A stretch of 64,000 nt of DNA from Lachnospiraceae bacterium. GTDB lineage: Bacteria; Bacillota; Clostridia; Lachnospirales; Lachnospiraceae. Location: NCBI GenBank assembly GCA_024696005.1, contig JAILHF010000054.1, forward strand, positions 1 through 64,000, read 5' to 3'. This document shows, piece after piece, positions 53,849-62,367 of the stretch (within the stretch, counting starts at the first letter, position 1; each line of letters begins with the position of its first letter). A program made the translations under genes and the position numbers. A model generated the notes under the pieces. The model was not told where the DNA came from. It saw only the letters and a list, made by a program, of their open reading frames with translations, and searched no databases.

Positions 53849-53913
53849 GCATGCAGCATATAAGTCCGTGGCTTAGCGACGGAATCGAGCGCCACGGACT
53901 ATATGCTGCATGC
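53849..53913. repeat. Long imperfect inverted repeat (possible small mobile repeat)
   Basis: A 24-base arm (53849-53872) pairs with 53891-53913 with one bulged A; the loop is 18 bases. It overlaps the last four codons of the YcaQ-like gene. No T-run follows on either strand, so it is not a standard terminator. It could be a REP/MITE-like element. Confidence 0.6.
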
Positions 53914-55107
53914 AGAAAAACTTATTCTGTCACAGTCATTAAACGCAGCAAATCGGACCAATGCTTTTTCCAATGCCGCATTCAGCTTTTTGGTCTGACG
54001 GATTCCCGCTTCCCACCAAAGCCCTTTCACTTCCAGAACTTTTTTCCTGCGGTCCGGGACTGCTTCGATCCGTCCGACGAAACGGTCTCCGAACAGGATC
54101 GGAAGCGTGTAATAACCATATTTGCGTTTTACGGCGGGTGTATAGATCTCCCAGGAATACTGATAGTCCCACAATGCCGCTATCAGGGATTTGTCCCACA
54201 TGAGAGGATCCAGCGGTGCCAGGAACGACATCCTCGGTTTCAGATCCGCACTCTCATCAATGATGGATCCCATCAGCGCTTCATCCTCGGAGCGATAATA
54301 AAATGTCTGCTTTATCCCCTGAACAGCAACGGGACAGATCTTCCCCTGCTGCTCCAGCCTTTCCAGGATCTTTTTTCGTTTTTCCGCATTGATGTCTATT
54401 CCGAGAAAGGCAGTACTGTTCTTATCCCAAAGAAGCCCTGCTGCTCCGATCCTGCGCAGCACGCGCCAGGCCGCAAACTCTTCCTCGTTCCCGCAGGGAT
54501 TTTCCGCAGCAAGGATCGCTGCCGGCAAATGCTTCTCCGCAAGATCGTAATATTTCCTGCTTCCTTTTTTGTGATGGATGATCAATACGCCGTCCGTATA
54601 AAGCTGCTCCAGAACGGAACGGGCGGCCTGGGATTTCTTATGCCAGTTACCGCTCCAATGCATGGAGGAATGCCAGAAGATCTCACCTTCGACCGGCAGT
54701 GTATCGCTTGAGACGGGACCGTTATCCTTTATGTAAGAGACTGCTTTCTTCTCCAGCGCTTTCAGGCCTTTGAAGGTCTTTCCGAGTTTCAGGCTTCTGT
54801 CCCTGTAGGATGAAAAATAAGGCCAGTCTTCCACCGGCCATATGGAAAGCTCCTTATCGGCATAATCGATCAGCCGGCGGTCTTCGTACAGGAGTTCCCA
54901 AAGCATGGATTTTGAAAATCCCTTTACCCTTGACTGAAGCGTGAGCTCCGCATTTTTACCGCACACGTCAACCGGATCGTACTGGATGCATCCCGCCTGA
55001 CGGACATAATCGCATACACCTGCCTTGCCGATAAATCGGTAGGATCCGATCAGTCCCTGTTTTGCCAGAATGAATCTTCCGGCCTGCTGTTTCGTTATGG
55101 TCTGCAT
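53899..55107 (-). CDS. YcaQ/AlkZ-like DNA glycosylase (winged-helix family)
   Basis: This 402-residue protein of the HTH_42 family starts with a winged-helix-like domain and has the catalytic QxD motif IQYDPVDV; in characterised relatives (E. coli YcaQ, Streptomyces AlkZ) this motif acts in removal of alkylated or crosslinked bases. Further matching segments are MSFLAPLDPLMWDKSLI and RFVGRIEA. The ATG at 55107 is preferred over 55182. The C-terminus ends inside a long inverted repeat. Not part of an obvious operon. Confidence 0.85.
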   Translation of the reverse strand: MQTITKQQAGRFILAKQGLIGSYRFIGKAGVCDYVRQAGCIQYDPVDVCGKNAELTLQSRVKGFSKSMLWELLYEDRRLIDYADKELSIWPVEDWPYFSSYRDRSLKLGKTFKGLKALEKKAVSYIKDNGPVSSDTLPVEGEIFWHSSMHWSGNWHKKSQAARSVLEQLYTDGVLIIHHKKGSRKYYDLAEKHLPAAILAAENPCGNEEEFAAWRVLRRIGAAGLLWDKNSTAFLGIDINAEKRKKILERLEQQGKICPVAVQGIKQTFYYRSEDEALMGSIIDESADLKPRMSFLAPLDPLMWDKSLIAALWDYQYSWEIYTPAVKRKYGYYTLPILFGDRFVGRIEAVPDRRKKVLEVKGLWWEAGIRQTKKLNAALEKALVRFAAFNDCDRISFSACSI

Positions 55108-55144
55108 CTGTCGATTTTTCACCCCCGCTGTCCCAGGTACCGGA

Positions 55145-55689
55145 CTATTTTGTTTCCGCACTCGAAAACACTGCATCCGCAATGCCGGGAAGGAGCTGAA
55201 TCATGGCGGATATCATCGCTGCCGTTTGCCGGTCTTTCAATATCCCCAATGTAGTGCTGATATAGCTGTTATCATCCGCCACGGAATTCTCCCTGTAGCA
55301 GTCTGCAACAAGCGCGGCAGCATACATGAGTCTCCGGCTTTTATCAATGGAAGAATACGAAAAGCCTTTATCTTCCTTCAGGATTTCGGAAGCTTCCAGA
55401 ACCTGATCCACAAGCGTCTCCGCTTCGGCATCAATATCTGCCAATGCACCAAGCGCAACAAACTCCCTGTCTCCGGAAAACCCCGTCTTCTTTTCCTTAA
55501 ACAGAGCAAATATCCTGTCAACGCGCTCACATCTTTCCTTTATGTTTCCTCCCTCAAGTGCCAGAACTTCTCCCATTCCCTGAATGGCATCGGATCCGGC
55601 CTTTGTCTTGCTTCGTTCGCAAACCCGTCAGCTATCGCCTTTCGGTTTTTCTTCAACAGTTCGCATCTCTCCCTGATCTTTTCTTCCAT
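55145..55689 (-). pseudogene. DUF4003 gene with internal deletion and frameshift
   Basis: The head (from ATG 55689, with a GGAGGG site) encodes MEEKIRERCELL..., typical of DUF4003 starts. After about 25 residues the product loses homology. From about 55600 another frame encodes the C-terminal third (IQGMGEVLALEGG, KSRRLMYAAALVAD). The middle of the family is missing. The simplest explanation is an internal deletion that also shifted the frame. Without a repaired copy I cannot tell the exact junction. Confidence 0.72.
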
Positions 55690-55802
55690 TTTTCCCTCCA
55701 AAAATACGTTTATCTCAGAACTTCCCATCCAGCATCGCGCCTGTTTTATTATTTTAATACAAACGGGAAGATAAGTCAGCACTTTGCGCAGATCTCCAAA
55801 AA

Positions 55803-55817
55803 TCGACTGACAGTCGA
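55803..55817. promoter_or_regulatory. TetR operator 1
   Basis: TCGACTGACAGTCGA, a perfect palindrome around a central A, upstream of the -35 of the TetR operon. Half-sites TCGAC and GTCGA match operator 2. Confidence 0.78.
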
Positions 55818-55825
55818 AAAAGTTA

Positions 55826-55854
55826 TTGACAGCAGAAAAATCCTGTTGTAATAT
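55826..55854 (+). promoter_or_regulatory. Promoter of the TetR/efflux operon
   Basis: TTGACA (55826-55831), 17 bases, TAATAT (55849-55854), flanked by the two TetR operators. Confidence 0.85.
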
Positions 55855-55859
55855 AAAAA

Positions 55860-55874
55860 TCGACCGTTAGTCGA
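55860..55874. promoter_or_regulatory. TetR operator 2
   Basis: TCGACCGTTAGTCGA lies within a longer inverted repeat with nine-base arms (55856-55878). It is centred 57 bases from operator 1 and lies between the -10 and the start codon. Confidence 0.8.
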
Positions 55875-55891
55875 TTTTGGGAGGAGCGAAC

Positions 55892-56488
55892 ATGAAAAAG
55901 GGAGAAAAGAGAAAACAGGAGCTGCTCGGCATCGCACACAGGCTGTTTCTGGAGCGCGGATACGAGAACACGAGCGTCGATGACATCATCGAGGAAGCCG
56001 GCATCGCCAAGGGCACCTATTACTACTATTTTGAGAGCAAAGAACAGACCCTTGAGGAAGTGATCGACATGATGCTCGATCAGATGGCCTCCGCCGCGGA
56101 AATGGTGCTCGGCATGAACATCTCGATACAGGAAAAGCTGATCGGCGTCATGTCCTGCTTCCGCCCCGAAGAAGGCGAGCACGGGATCGGAGAAGTCCTT
56201 CACCGGCCGGAAAACATCGTCATGCACGAGAAGACCAATGCAAAGCTCCTCAAACGGGCTGTGCCTATCCTGTCAAAGGTCGTGGAACAGGCTGTAAAGG
56301 AAGGGATCGCAGCCTGCGAAGACATAGAAGAACGGGTAAAGATCATCCTGTTGATCAGCAGCGCTCTGTTTGATGATGACAAGAGCAGTGAAACAAATGT
56401 CCGGGTCTACATCGATGTGATCGAGAGGATACTCTACGCCAAGCCCGGTTCCTTCGCTTTCATCGAAGCCATTGTGGGAGGTAAATGA
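55892..56488 (+). CDS. TetR-family regulator
   Basis: This 198-residue regulator has an N-terminal helix-turn-helix (TSVDDIIEEAGIAKGTYYYYF) and a C-terminal ligand-binding helical domain. It heads an operon with an MFS and an ABC permease system and most likely represses it and itself through the two palindromes. The ATG at 55892 has GGGAGGAG; the GTG or other starts upstream are unnecessary. It overlaps the MFS gene by four bases. Confidence 0.92.
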   Translation: MKKGEKRKQELLGIAHRLFLERGYENTSVDDIIEEAGIAKGTYYYYFESKEQTLEEVIDMMLDQMASAAEMVLGMNISIQEKLIGVMSCFRPEEGEHGIGEVLHRPENIVMHEKTNAKLLKRAVPILSKVVEQAVKEGIAACEDIEERVKIILLISSALFDDDKSSETNVRVYIDVIERILYAKPGSFAFIEAIVGGK

Positions 56489-57744
56489 GCATGAGCAGGA
56501 ATTTCAGAAAATTCCTTTTGTTATGGTCGGGCGAGCTGATCTCTTCGATCGGCGGCGGTCTCACCGCCTTCGGTCTCGGCGTCTACATCTTCAACACGAC
56601 CGGATCGGCCGCAGGAATGGCCCTCGTAACGCTTCTGGGCTTCCTTCCCACCCTGCTTCTGAGCGTTCCGGCCGGCATCCTCGCGGACCGGTATGACCGC
56701 CGTCTTCTGATGATGATAGGCGACGGCTGCTCCGCCCTGGGCATACTCTATATCCTTTTTGTCATGATGCGGGGAAACGCCACGCTCTTCGAGATCTGCA
56801 CGGGCGTCTTCATCAGCTCCGTTTTCTCGGCTCTTCTGGAGCCCTCCTACCGGGCAACGATCACGGACCTGCTCACAAAGGAGGAATTCTCCCGGGCAAA
56901 CGGCCTGGTATCGCTGGCCGGAAGCGCAAGATACCTCTTCTCTCCGGTCATTGCGGGCTTTCTTCTGGGCGTGAGTGATGTGAAGCTCCTTCTGATCATA
57001 GACATCTCGACCTTCTTCCTGACCGTGATCAGCGCGGCCGTCGTCCGCAAGGGGCTCCCGTCAAACGAAACGGAAGAAAAGGTTTCCTTTGCGGACAGCT
57101 TCAAAGAGGGCTGGAAGGTCATCAGCGCAAAAAAGGGCATCCTGATGCTGATCCTCGTCTCTTCCCTGATCACGATGTTCATGGGAACGCTGCAGGTGCT
57201 GGTCGAGCCCTTCATCCTTTCCTTCTCCGATCCGAAAACCCTCGGGATCGCGGAAACGGTATGCGCCTGCGGAATGCTGGTCTCGGCGGTATTCCTCGGG
57301 ATCGTGGGGATCAAACGCAACTACTCGAAGCTCATGGCGTTTTCCCTGATGCTGGGCGGGGTATTCATGTTCGGCTTCGGGCTCCGGCAGAATGTTTATC
57401 TGTGCTCGATCTTCGGCTTCCTCTTCTTCATGATGCTGCCGCTGACAAACAACTGCCTTGATTATCTGGCACGGACCAACATCCCCTCGAACGCCCAGGG
57501 AAGAGTGTGGGGCTTCATCGGAACCCTTTCGCAGATGGGGTACGTCGTGGCCTATGCGGTAACGGGTGTCGCGGCAGATGCACTCGGAAGCATCACCGGC
57601 GGCGGTGTCGGAAAAGGCTCCGGCATCGTGATACAGATCGCCGGTGTGATGATGGCCGTCATCGCACTCTCCATCTTTCCGATGAAGAGCATACGCGCTC
57701 TCGAGGACAGCGGCAGCGAAGAACGTGAAGTAAGGTCGGCATAA
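56485..57744 (+). CDS. MFS efflux transporter
   Basis: This 419-residue transporter of the MFS (MFS_1/MFS_3) superfamily has 12 predicted helices, with LADRYDRRLL between helices two and three. It resembles MefA-type and enterobactin-exporter-type proteins. The gene overlaps tetR by four bases and precedes an ABC pair by 16. The cargo is unknown; a drug, host compound or peptide is likely given the TetR control. Confidence 0.88.
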   Translation: MSMSRNFRKFLLLWSGELISSIGGGLTAFGLGVYIFNTTGSAAGMALVTLLGFLPTLLLSVPAGILADRYDRRLLMMIGDGCSALGILYILFVMMRGNATLFEICTGVFISSVFSALLEPSYRATITDLLTKEEFSRANGLVSLAGSARYLFSPVIAGFLLGVSDVKLLLIIDISTFFLTVISAAVVRKGLPSNETEEKVSFADSFKEGWKVISAKKGILMLILVSSLITMFMGTLQVLVEPFILSFSDPKTLGIAETVCACGMLVSAVFLGIVGIKRNYSKLMAFSLMLGGVFMFGFGLRQNVYLCSIFGFLFFMMLPLTNNCLDYLARTNIPSNAQGRVWGFIGTLSQMGYVVAYAVTGVAADALGSITGGGVGKGSGIVIQIAGVMMAVIALSIFPMKSIRALEDSGSEEREVRSA

Positions 57745-57760
57745 TATCGGAGGAAGAACC

Positions 57761-58498
57761 ATGAACGAATTACTGAAAGTAGAAGAACTGGTCAAGGACG
57801 GGATCTTAAGCGGCATCAGCTTTACGGTCGCAGCCGGCGAGATGATCGCGGTGATGGGGCCTTCGGGCTCGGGAAAATCAACCCTTCTCTATAACGTTTC
57901 GGGAATGGACAGGGCAGACGGCGGAAAGGTCCGGCTCAAGGATACCGAGATCTCGGCTCTTTCGGAGGAAGAAAAAGCACATGTACGCCTGATGCGGATG
58001 GGCTTCGTCTTCCAGCAGATGAACGTGCTTTCCAACCTGAACGTCATCGACAACATCTGTTTTCCGGCTGTCTATGCCAAAGGAAAAAAACAGGAAAAGC
58101 AGATCCGCGAAAAGGCCCTGAAGCTGATGGAGGAATTTGACATCGCGGATCTGGCGGAACACATGACAAATGAGGTATCGGGAGGACAGCTTCAGCGGGC
58201 ATGCATCTTAAGGAGCATGATGATGGATCCCGAGATCCTCTTTGCCGACGAGCCCACGGGCGCGCTCAACCAAAAGGCCGCGGGAACCGTCATCGACGCC
58301 TTCCTTCGCCTGAACAAAGACGGCGCCACCATCCTCATGGTCACGCACGACAGCAAGGTGGCGCAGAAATGCGACCGGGTGCTCTACATCCTTGACGGTG
58401 CACTGAAGGGAGAACTAAAGCTCGGGAAATACGATCCGGCTGCGGAAGAGGAACGCCAGAAGAAGATCAATGCCTGGCTCGCTTCCTTCGGCTGGTGA
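57761..58498 (+). CDS. ABC transporter ATP-binding protein (MacB/LolD type)
   Basis: This 245-residue ATPase has Walker A GPSGSGKST, signature VSGGQLQRA and Walker B ILFADEPTGALNQ. It ends in KINAWLASFGW, like the tail of the ATPase at 29117-29932. It pairs with the following permease, which overlaps or nearly touches its end. Confidence 0.92.
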   Translation: MNELLKVEELVKDGILSGISFTVAAGEMIAVMGPSGSGKSTLLYNVSGMDRADGGKVRLKDTEISALSEEEKAHVRLMRMGFVFQQMNVLSNLNVIDNICFPAVYAKGKKQEKQIREKALKLMEEFDIADLAEHMTNEVSGGQLQRACILRSMMMDPEILFADEPTGALNQKAAGTVIDAFLRLNKDGATILMVTHDSKVAQKCDRVLYILDGALKGELKLGKYDPAAEEERQKKINAWLASFGW

Positions 58499-58527
58499 TA
58501 AGGCTGCTTTTTACGGGAGAGGAAAAC

Positions 58528-60777
58528 ATGTATCGGAGAATGATCATTAACGATCTGAAAAAAAACAGTCTGGTTTCGGCAGCTGCCTGCATCTTCATGG
58601 CAGTTTCGGCAGCCTTTATCGGTCTTACCGTCCTGCTTTTTGCGAACCTGCTCGGTTCCATGGACAATCTGATGAAAGACGCGAAAACCTGCGACTTTTT
58701 GCAGATGCATTCCGGCGGGCTCGATGCTGAGGAACTGAAAGCCTTCGCCGCGTCAAGGGATGACGTGGAAGATCATCTGATCGCCGATTTCCTGAACATC
58801 GAAAACAGCGAGCTGTTCCTGAACGGCACTCCCCTTACGGACAGCACGCAGGATAACGGCTTTTGCGTGCAGAACGAAAACTTCGACCACATGCTCGGCA
58901 TGGATAACGAGATCCTCTTTCCGGAAGAAGGAACGGTGTATGTCCCCGTCTGCTATCGGAGCGAGTACGGCATTGAGGAAGGACAGATCCTGCGCGTCAG
59001 GGATGTAGAACTCACCATAGCGGGCTTTCTGCGGGATTCCCAGATGAACTCCATGATGGCTTCCTCCAAGAGATTCCTGGTATCCCCGCAGGATTACCGC
59101 AAACTGGAAGCGTACGGGACGCCGGAATACCTGATCGAGTTCAGGATAAAGGAAGGATGCAGCATCAACTCGTTTGCGACTGCCTACGCCGATGCCGGTC
59201 TGCCCTGCAACGGCCCGACGATCACCGCTCCGCTGATCCGTACGATGAACGCCCTGTCAGACGGCCTGATGATACTGGTGATCCTTCTCGTGAGCGTGGT
59301 GATCCTGATCATCTCCCTGATCTGCATCCGCTACATCGTGCTCACGGGGATCGAAAAGGACAAGAAGGAAGCCGGAATGCTGAAGGCTCTGGGCCTGTCT
59401 CCCCGGGACATCAGGAAGATCTACACCCTGAAATATGTGCTCCTCTCCTTTACCGGAGGCCTGGCCGGCGCAGTCGCGGCGCTCCTTCTTTCCGGCCCTC
59501 TCGGCCGCCAGATGCGCGAGCTCTACGGTCCCGCCCAAAACACAGCCGGGATCGTGATCGTGGCACTGATCGGGATCCTCCTGACGGAAGGCCTGATCCT
59601 CGGCTTCGTGAAGAGCTACCTGAAAAAGAACGACCGCATGACCGCGGTGGAGGCCATAAGGGATAACGCGACCGACGGCAGGAACAAAAGCGACAGCTTC
59701 ATGCGGATCTTTGCCGTTACCGTGGCAGCCGTCTTCCTCATGCTCGTTCCGCTCAACATGGCAGGCACCGTTTCGTCCGCAAGATTCGTGCGCTACATGG
59801 GCATCGGCCAGAGCGAGATCCGCATGGACGTGCGCCAGTGCGACAATATCGCCGGCGTTTCAAAAGACATTTACGAAAAGGCGCTCGCAGACGAACGTGT
59901 GGATAAATGCGTCCTGATGCAGACCGAAAGCTGCCGGGCCGTGCCGGAGAACGGTGAAGCCGTTAACCTCCTTGCGGAGACCGGCGACCATTCGGTATTC
60001 CCTCCGGAGTACGTCGGCGGCAAAGCGCCGGAAGCAGCGGGCGAGATCGCACTCTCCTCTCTGCTGGCACGGGATCTGTCCTGTGAGACCGGCGATGTGA
60101 TCCGCCTGGAAAGGAACGGACAGGAAGAGGAATACCGTGTATGCGGCATTTATCCGGACATCACCAACGGCGGAAAAACCTCCAAGATCTGCGGCGATCC
60201 GACAGCGGCCGGTGAAGACCGGGAGATCATGTGGAGCATCCTGTACGTGACCCTGAAGGAGGGTGAGGATACGGACGCCTGGATCAGCGACTGTCAGTCT
60301 TACTGCCGCGAATACGGCAATTCCGTAAAGATCACCGACATCGCCCGTTACGTGGACGGAACCTACGGACAGACGATCAAAAGGATCCGGCTTTCGGCTC
60401 TCACCTCCGTACTCGCATCCTGCCTGATCCTCTTTGTCATCGTGCTGCTCTTTGTCCGTCTCATGATCTGGCAGGAGAAAAAGGACATTGCATTAAAAAA
60501 AGCGCTCGGAGTAAGCTGCGTTCATATCAGGGCAGGATATCTCAAAAGAGCGCTTTCTCATGCGGCTGCGGGAATCGCCGCGGGCATCGTGTCCGGCATT
60601 GTGCCCGGTCAGATGCTGGTGGGCCTGCTGCTCAGCTCGCTCGGAGCAGCAGGCTTCCGCTTCATCATCGACGGGAAAACGGTGTTCCTGTTGGTTCCCC
60701 TGATCACCTTTGCCGTGGCAGCGCTCGGTGTGCGGACAGGCACGCGCGAGGTCGGCCGGCTGAAGATCAGGCTGTAG
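58528..60777 (+). CDS. FtsX-family ABC transporter permease
   Basis: This 749-residue permease has an N-terminal helix, an extracytoplasmic domain, three FtsX helices, a second extracytoplasmic domain and a final three-helix block. Conserved segments EKDKKEAGMLKALGLS and EKKDIALKKALGVS are the two FtsX half-repeats. The start ATG at 58528 (MYRRMIINDLKKN) matches the head of the permease at 26654-29110 and has GAGAGG upstream; the frame extends to 58495 but that start is less supported. It is the last gene of the TetR operon. Confidence 0.9.
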   Translation: MYRRMIINDLKKNSLVSAAACIFMAVSAAFIGLTVLLFANLLGSMDNLMKDAKTCDFLQMHSGGLDAEELKAFAASRDDVEDHLIADFLNIENSELFLNGTPLTDSTQDNGFCVQNENFDHMLGMDNEILFPEEGTVYVPVCYRSEYGIEEGQILRVRDVELTIAGFLRDSQMNSMMASSKRFLVSPQDYRKLEAYGTPEYLIEFRIKEGCSINSFATAYADAGLPCNGPTITAPLIRTMNALSDGLMILVILLVSVVILIISLICIRYIVLTGIEKDKKEAGMLKALGLSPRDIRKIYTLKYVLLSFTGGLAGAVAALLLSGPLGRQMRELYGPAQNTAGIVIVALIGILLTEGLILGFVKSYLKKNDRMTAVEAIRDNATDGRNKSDSFMRIFAVTVAAVFLMLVPLNMAGTVSSARFVRYMGIGQSEIRMDVRQCDNIAGVSKDIYEKALADERVDKCVLMQTESCRAVPENGEAVNLLAETGDHSVFPPEYVGGKAPEAAGEIALSSLLARDLSCETGDVIRLERNGQEEEYRVCGIYPDITNGGKTSKICGDPTAAGEDREIMWSILYVTLKEGEDTDAWISDCQSYCREYGNSVKITDIARYVDGTYGQTIKRIRLSALTSVLASCLILFVIVLLFVRLMIWQEKKDIALKKALGVSCVHIRAGYLKRALSHAAAGIAAGIVSGIVPGQMLVGLLLSSLGAAGFRFIIDGKTVFLLVPLITFAVAALGVRTGTREVGRLKIRL

Positions 60778-60807
60778 GATCCGCTTTCCGTCTATGGGTT
60801 TTCCGGA

Positions 60808-62181
60808 TCAGTCCGTATAAGTCACATGATCCATGTCGTAGAAGACGTACCAGTTGGTCCCGTACTGCCAGAGCACACCCGTCAGGTCCAGCTCTCTGTC
60901 ATTCTCGGGCTTTTCACCACCCACCGGCCAGGTCATCAACATCATCGAATGTGCCTTGTCTTCCGTGATCGCCTTCATTCCGCCTTTCTCAAAGACCCCG
61001 TGGAGCCGGAAGACACAGCCTTTCCAGTCTTCACTCTTCAGGGCTTTGGAGACCTTGTCACGGTAATTGTCGGCTTCCTTGTCATCCCATTCGATGTACT
61101 CAAGGACATAATCGGGATCCTGATCAAGATTGACGCTGTCAAGGGTGATATCCATGATGTTGTCGACCTCGGGGTTCGGATAAGGGCTGCCTGCTGCCAG
61201 AGCCGCAGCGATCGCATCTTCCTTTTCCTTCTGCAGAGCTTCCAGATTTGCCTTCGTGGTCAGCTCAAAAGCGGGCTGATAACCGGTCAGGTTCATGTCA
61301 TCATCGTATACGGGGAAGAGGCCGAATTCCGTCACCTTTCCATCCGCAGAGATGTTGAACTCCTGCTGCCAGGAGTCGCTGTAGGTCGTCTCGCTGCCGC
61401 TCTCGCCGCCGTCCTCAAGAAGGGATCCGCCGTCGATCACCTGGATGCCCGCATCCTCGGGATTGTCATAGATCAGCAACAGTACATTGGAACCCTGCAC
61501 TTCCCAGCGACCCTTCATGTCGTCCATGTCGGTCACGGATTCCACAAAAGTGCCGTCCTCGTTGAATACGATCTGCTGGTACTTTCTGCTGGAAAGGTCA
61601 CGGTATGCCACCAGTCCCGCGAAAGCATCATCGTACCACTTCTGGTCCTTGCAGCCGTATTCCGGATGGGCTCTCTTCCATTCGGTTCCGGTCTTGAAAT
61701 CATAGCAGCTGAAATTGTCCTGGAAGGTAAAGTCGTAATCATAGGTCACGCTCTTGTCCTTCATAAAGGTGAACTCACCGGTGATGGCATGACCGTTGCC
61801 GCCGTCACGAAGGGGCATGTCGATCAGATCATCGTCGCTCCCGTTCAGGGTCTTGTACTGGCAGAATGCCAGTCCGACGCAGTCATCCCTCTTGGAAGTC
61901 TGTGTCAGGGTAAAGCTCAGTTCCGAAGAAGTATCCCCGTTCGGATACCAGCGTTCGGATGTATCCTCGTCACTGTTGAGCGATCCGGGATGGATCTCGG
62001 ACGGATCGATGTTCGCAGGATACTTGGCGACCGGATCAAGCTCCTCTTCCGGCTCGCTCTGCTCCTCTTCGACCTCGGTCTCGGGCTCGGTCTCGGGCTT
62101 CGTGTCGGGTTCCTTTCCCGTGCAGGCGGTCAGCGAAAGACCAACGCCCAGCGCGAGTGCCAGCAAACGTGCTTTTTTCAT
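60808..62181 (-). CDS. Hypothetical lipoprotein
   Basis: This 457-residue protein has a lipobox LTAC at the N-terminus and a long Glu/Pro/Thr-rich linker (about 25-52). The rest, rich in Asp, Gly and aromatic residues, matches no family I recognise; a weak pattern of acidic loops and short beta-like stretches repeats across 60-300. The gene ends 30 bases from the convergent permease gene. Its promoter is at 62281-62308. Confidence 0.75.
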   Translation of the reverse strand: MKKARLLALALGVGLSLTACTGKEPDTKPETEPETEVEEEQSEPEEELDPVAKYPANIDPSEIHPGSLNSDEDTSERWYPNGDTSSELSFTLTQTSKRDDCVGLAFCQYKTLNGSDDDLIDMPLRDGGNGHAITGEFTFMKDKSVTYDYDFTFQDNFSCYDFKTGTEWKRAHPEYGCKDQKWYDDAFAGLVAYRDLSSRKYQQIVFNEDGTFVESVTDMDDMKGRWEVQGSNVLLLIYDNPEDAGIQVIDGGSLLEDGGESGSETTYSDSWQQEFNISADGKVTEFGLFPVYDDDMNLTGYQPAFELTTKANLEALQKEKEDAIAAALAAGSPYPNPEVDNIMDITLDSVNLDQDPDYVLEYIEWDDKEADNYRDKVSKALKSEDWKGCVFRLHGVFEKGGMKAITEDKAHSMMLMTWPVGGEKPENDRELDLTGVLWQYGTNWYVFYDMDHVTYTD

Positions 62182-62280
62182 AATTTTCTCCCTCCTCCTG
62201 TCAATGATCCTCCGTTTTTCCGGACGGACAGGCTGTCCGGCATCACGAAAAGATCAGACGACAAAGTTGTTACAAAAGGG

Positions 62281-62308
62281 ATTATAAACGCATTTTCGGG
62301 ATTTTCAA
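62281..62308 (-). promoter_or_regulatory. Promoter of the hypothetical lipoprotein gene
   Basis: On the minus strand TTGAAA (62303-62308), 16 bases, then a perfect TATAAT (62281-62286), about 100 bases before the ATG. The remaining bases up to 62367 show no other signal. Confidence 0.65.
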
Positions 62309-62367
62309 TTGTCAGGACGTGAATTTTGCCCTATTTTTCTGTGATTTTTTGTGGGTTTTGACAAGAT

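Noticed and set aside
53849-53913. Intrinsic terminator reading of the long inverted repeat
   Set aside because: Neither strand has a T-run after the stem, so it is listed as a repeat instead.
60826-62322. 498-codon plus-strand open frame opposite the lipoprotein gene
   Set aside because: The minus frame has a lipobox, linker and promoter; the plus frame lacks a ribosome site and resembles no protein.
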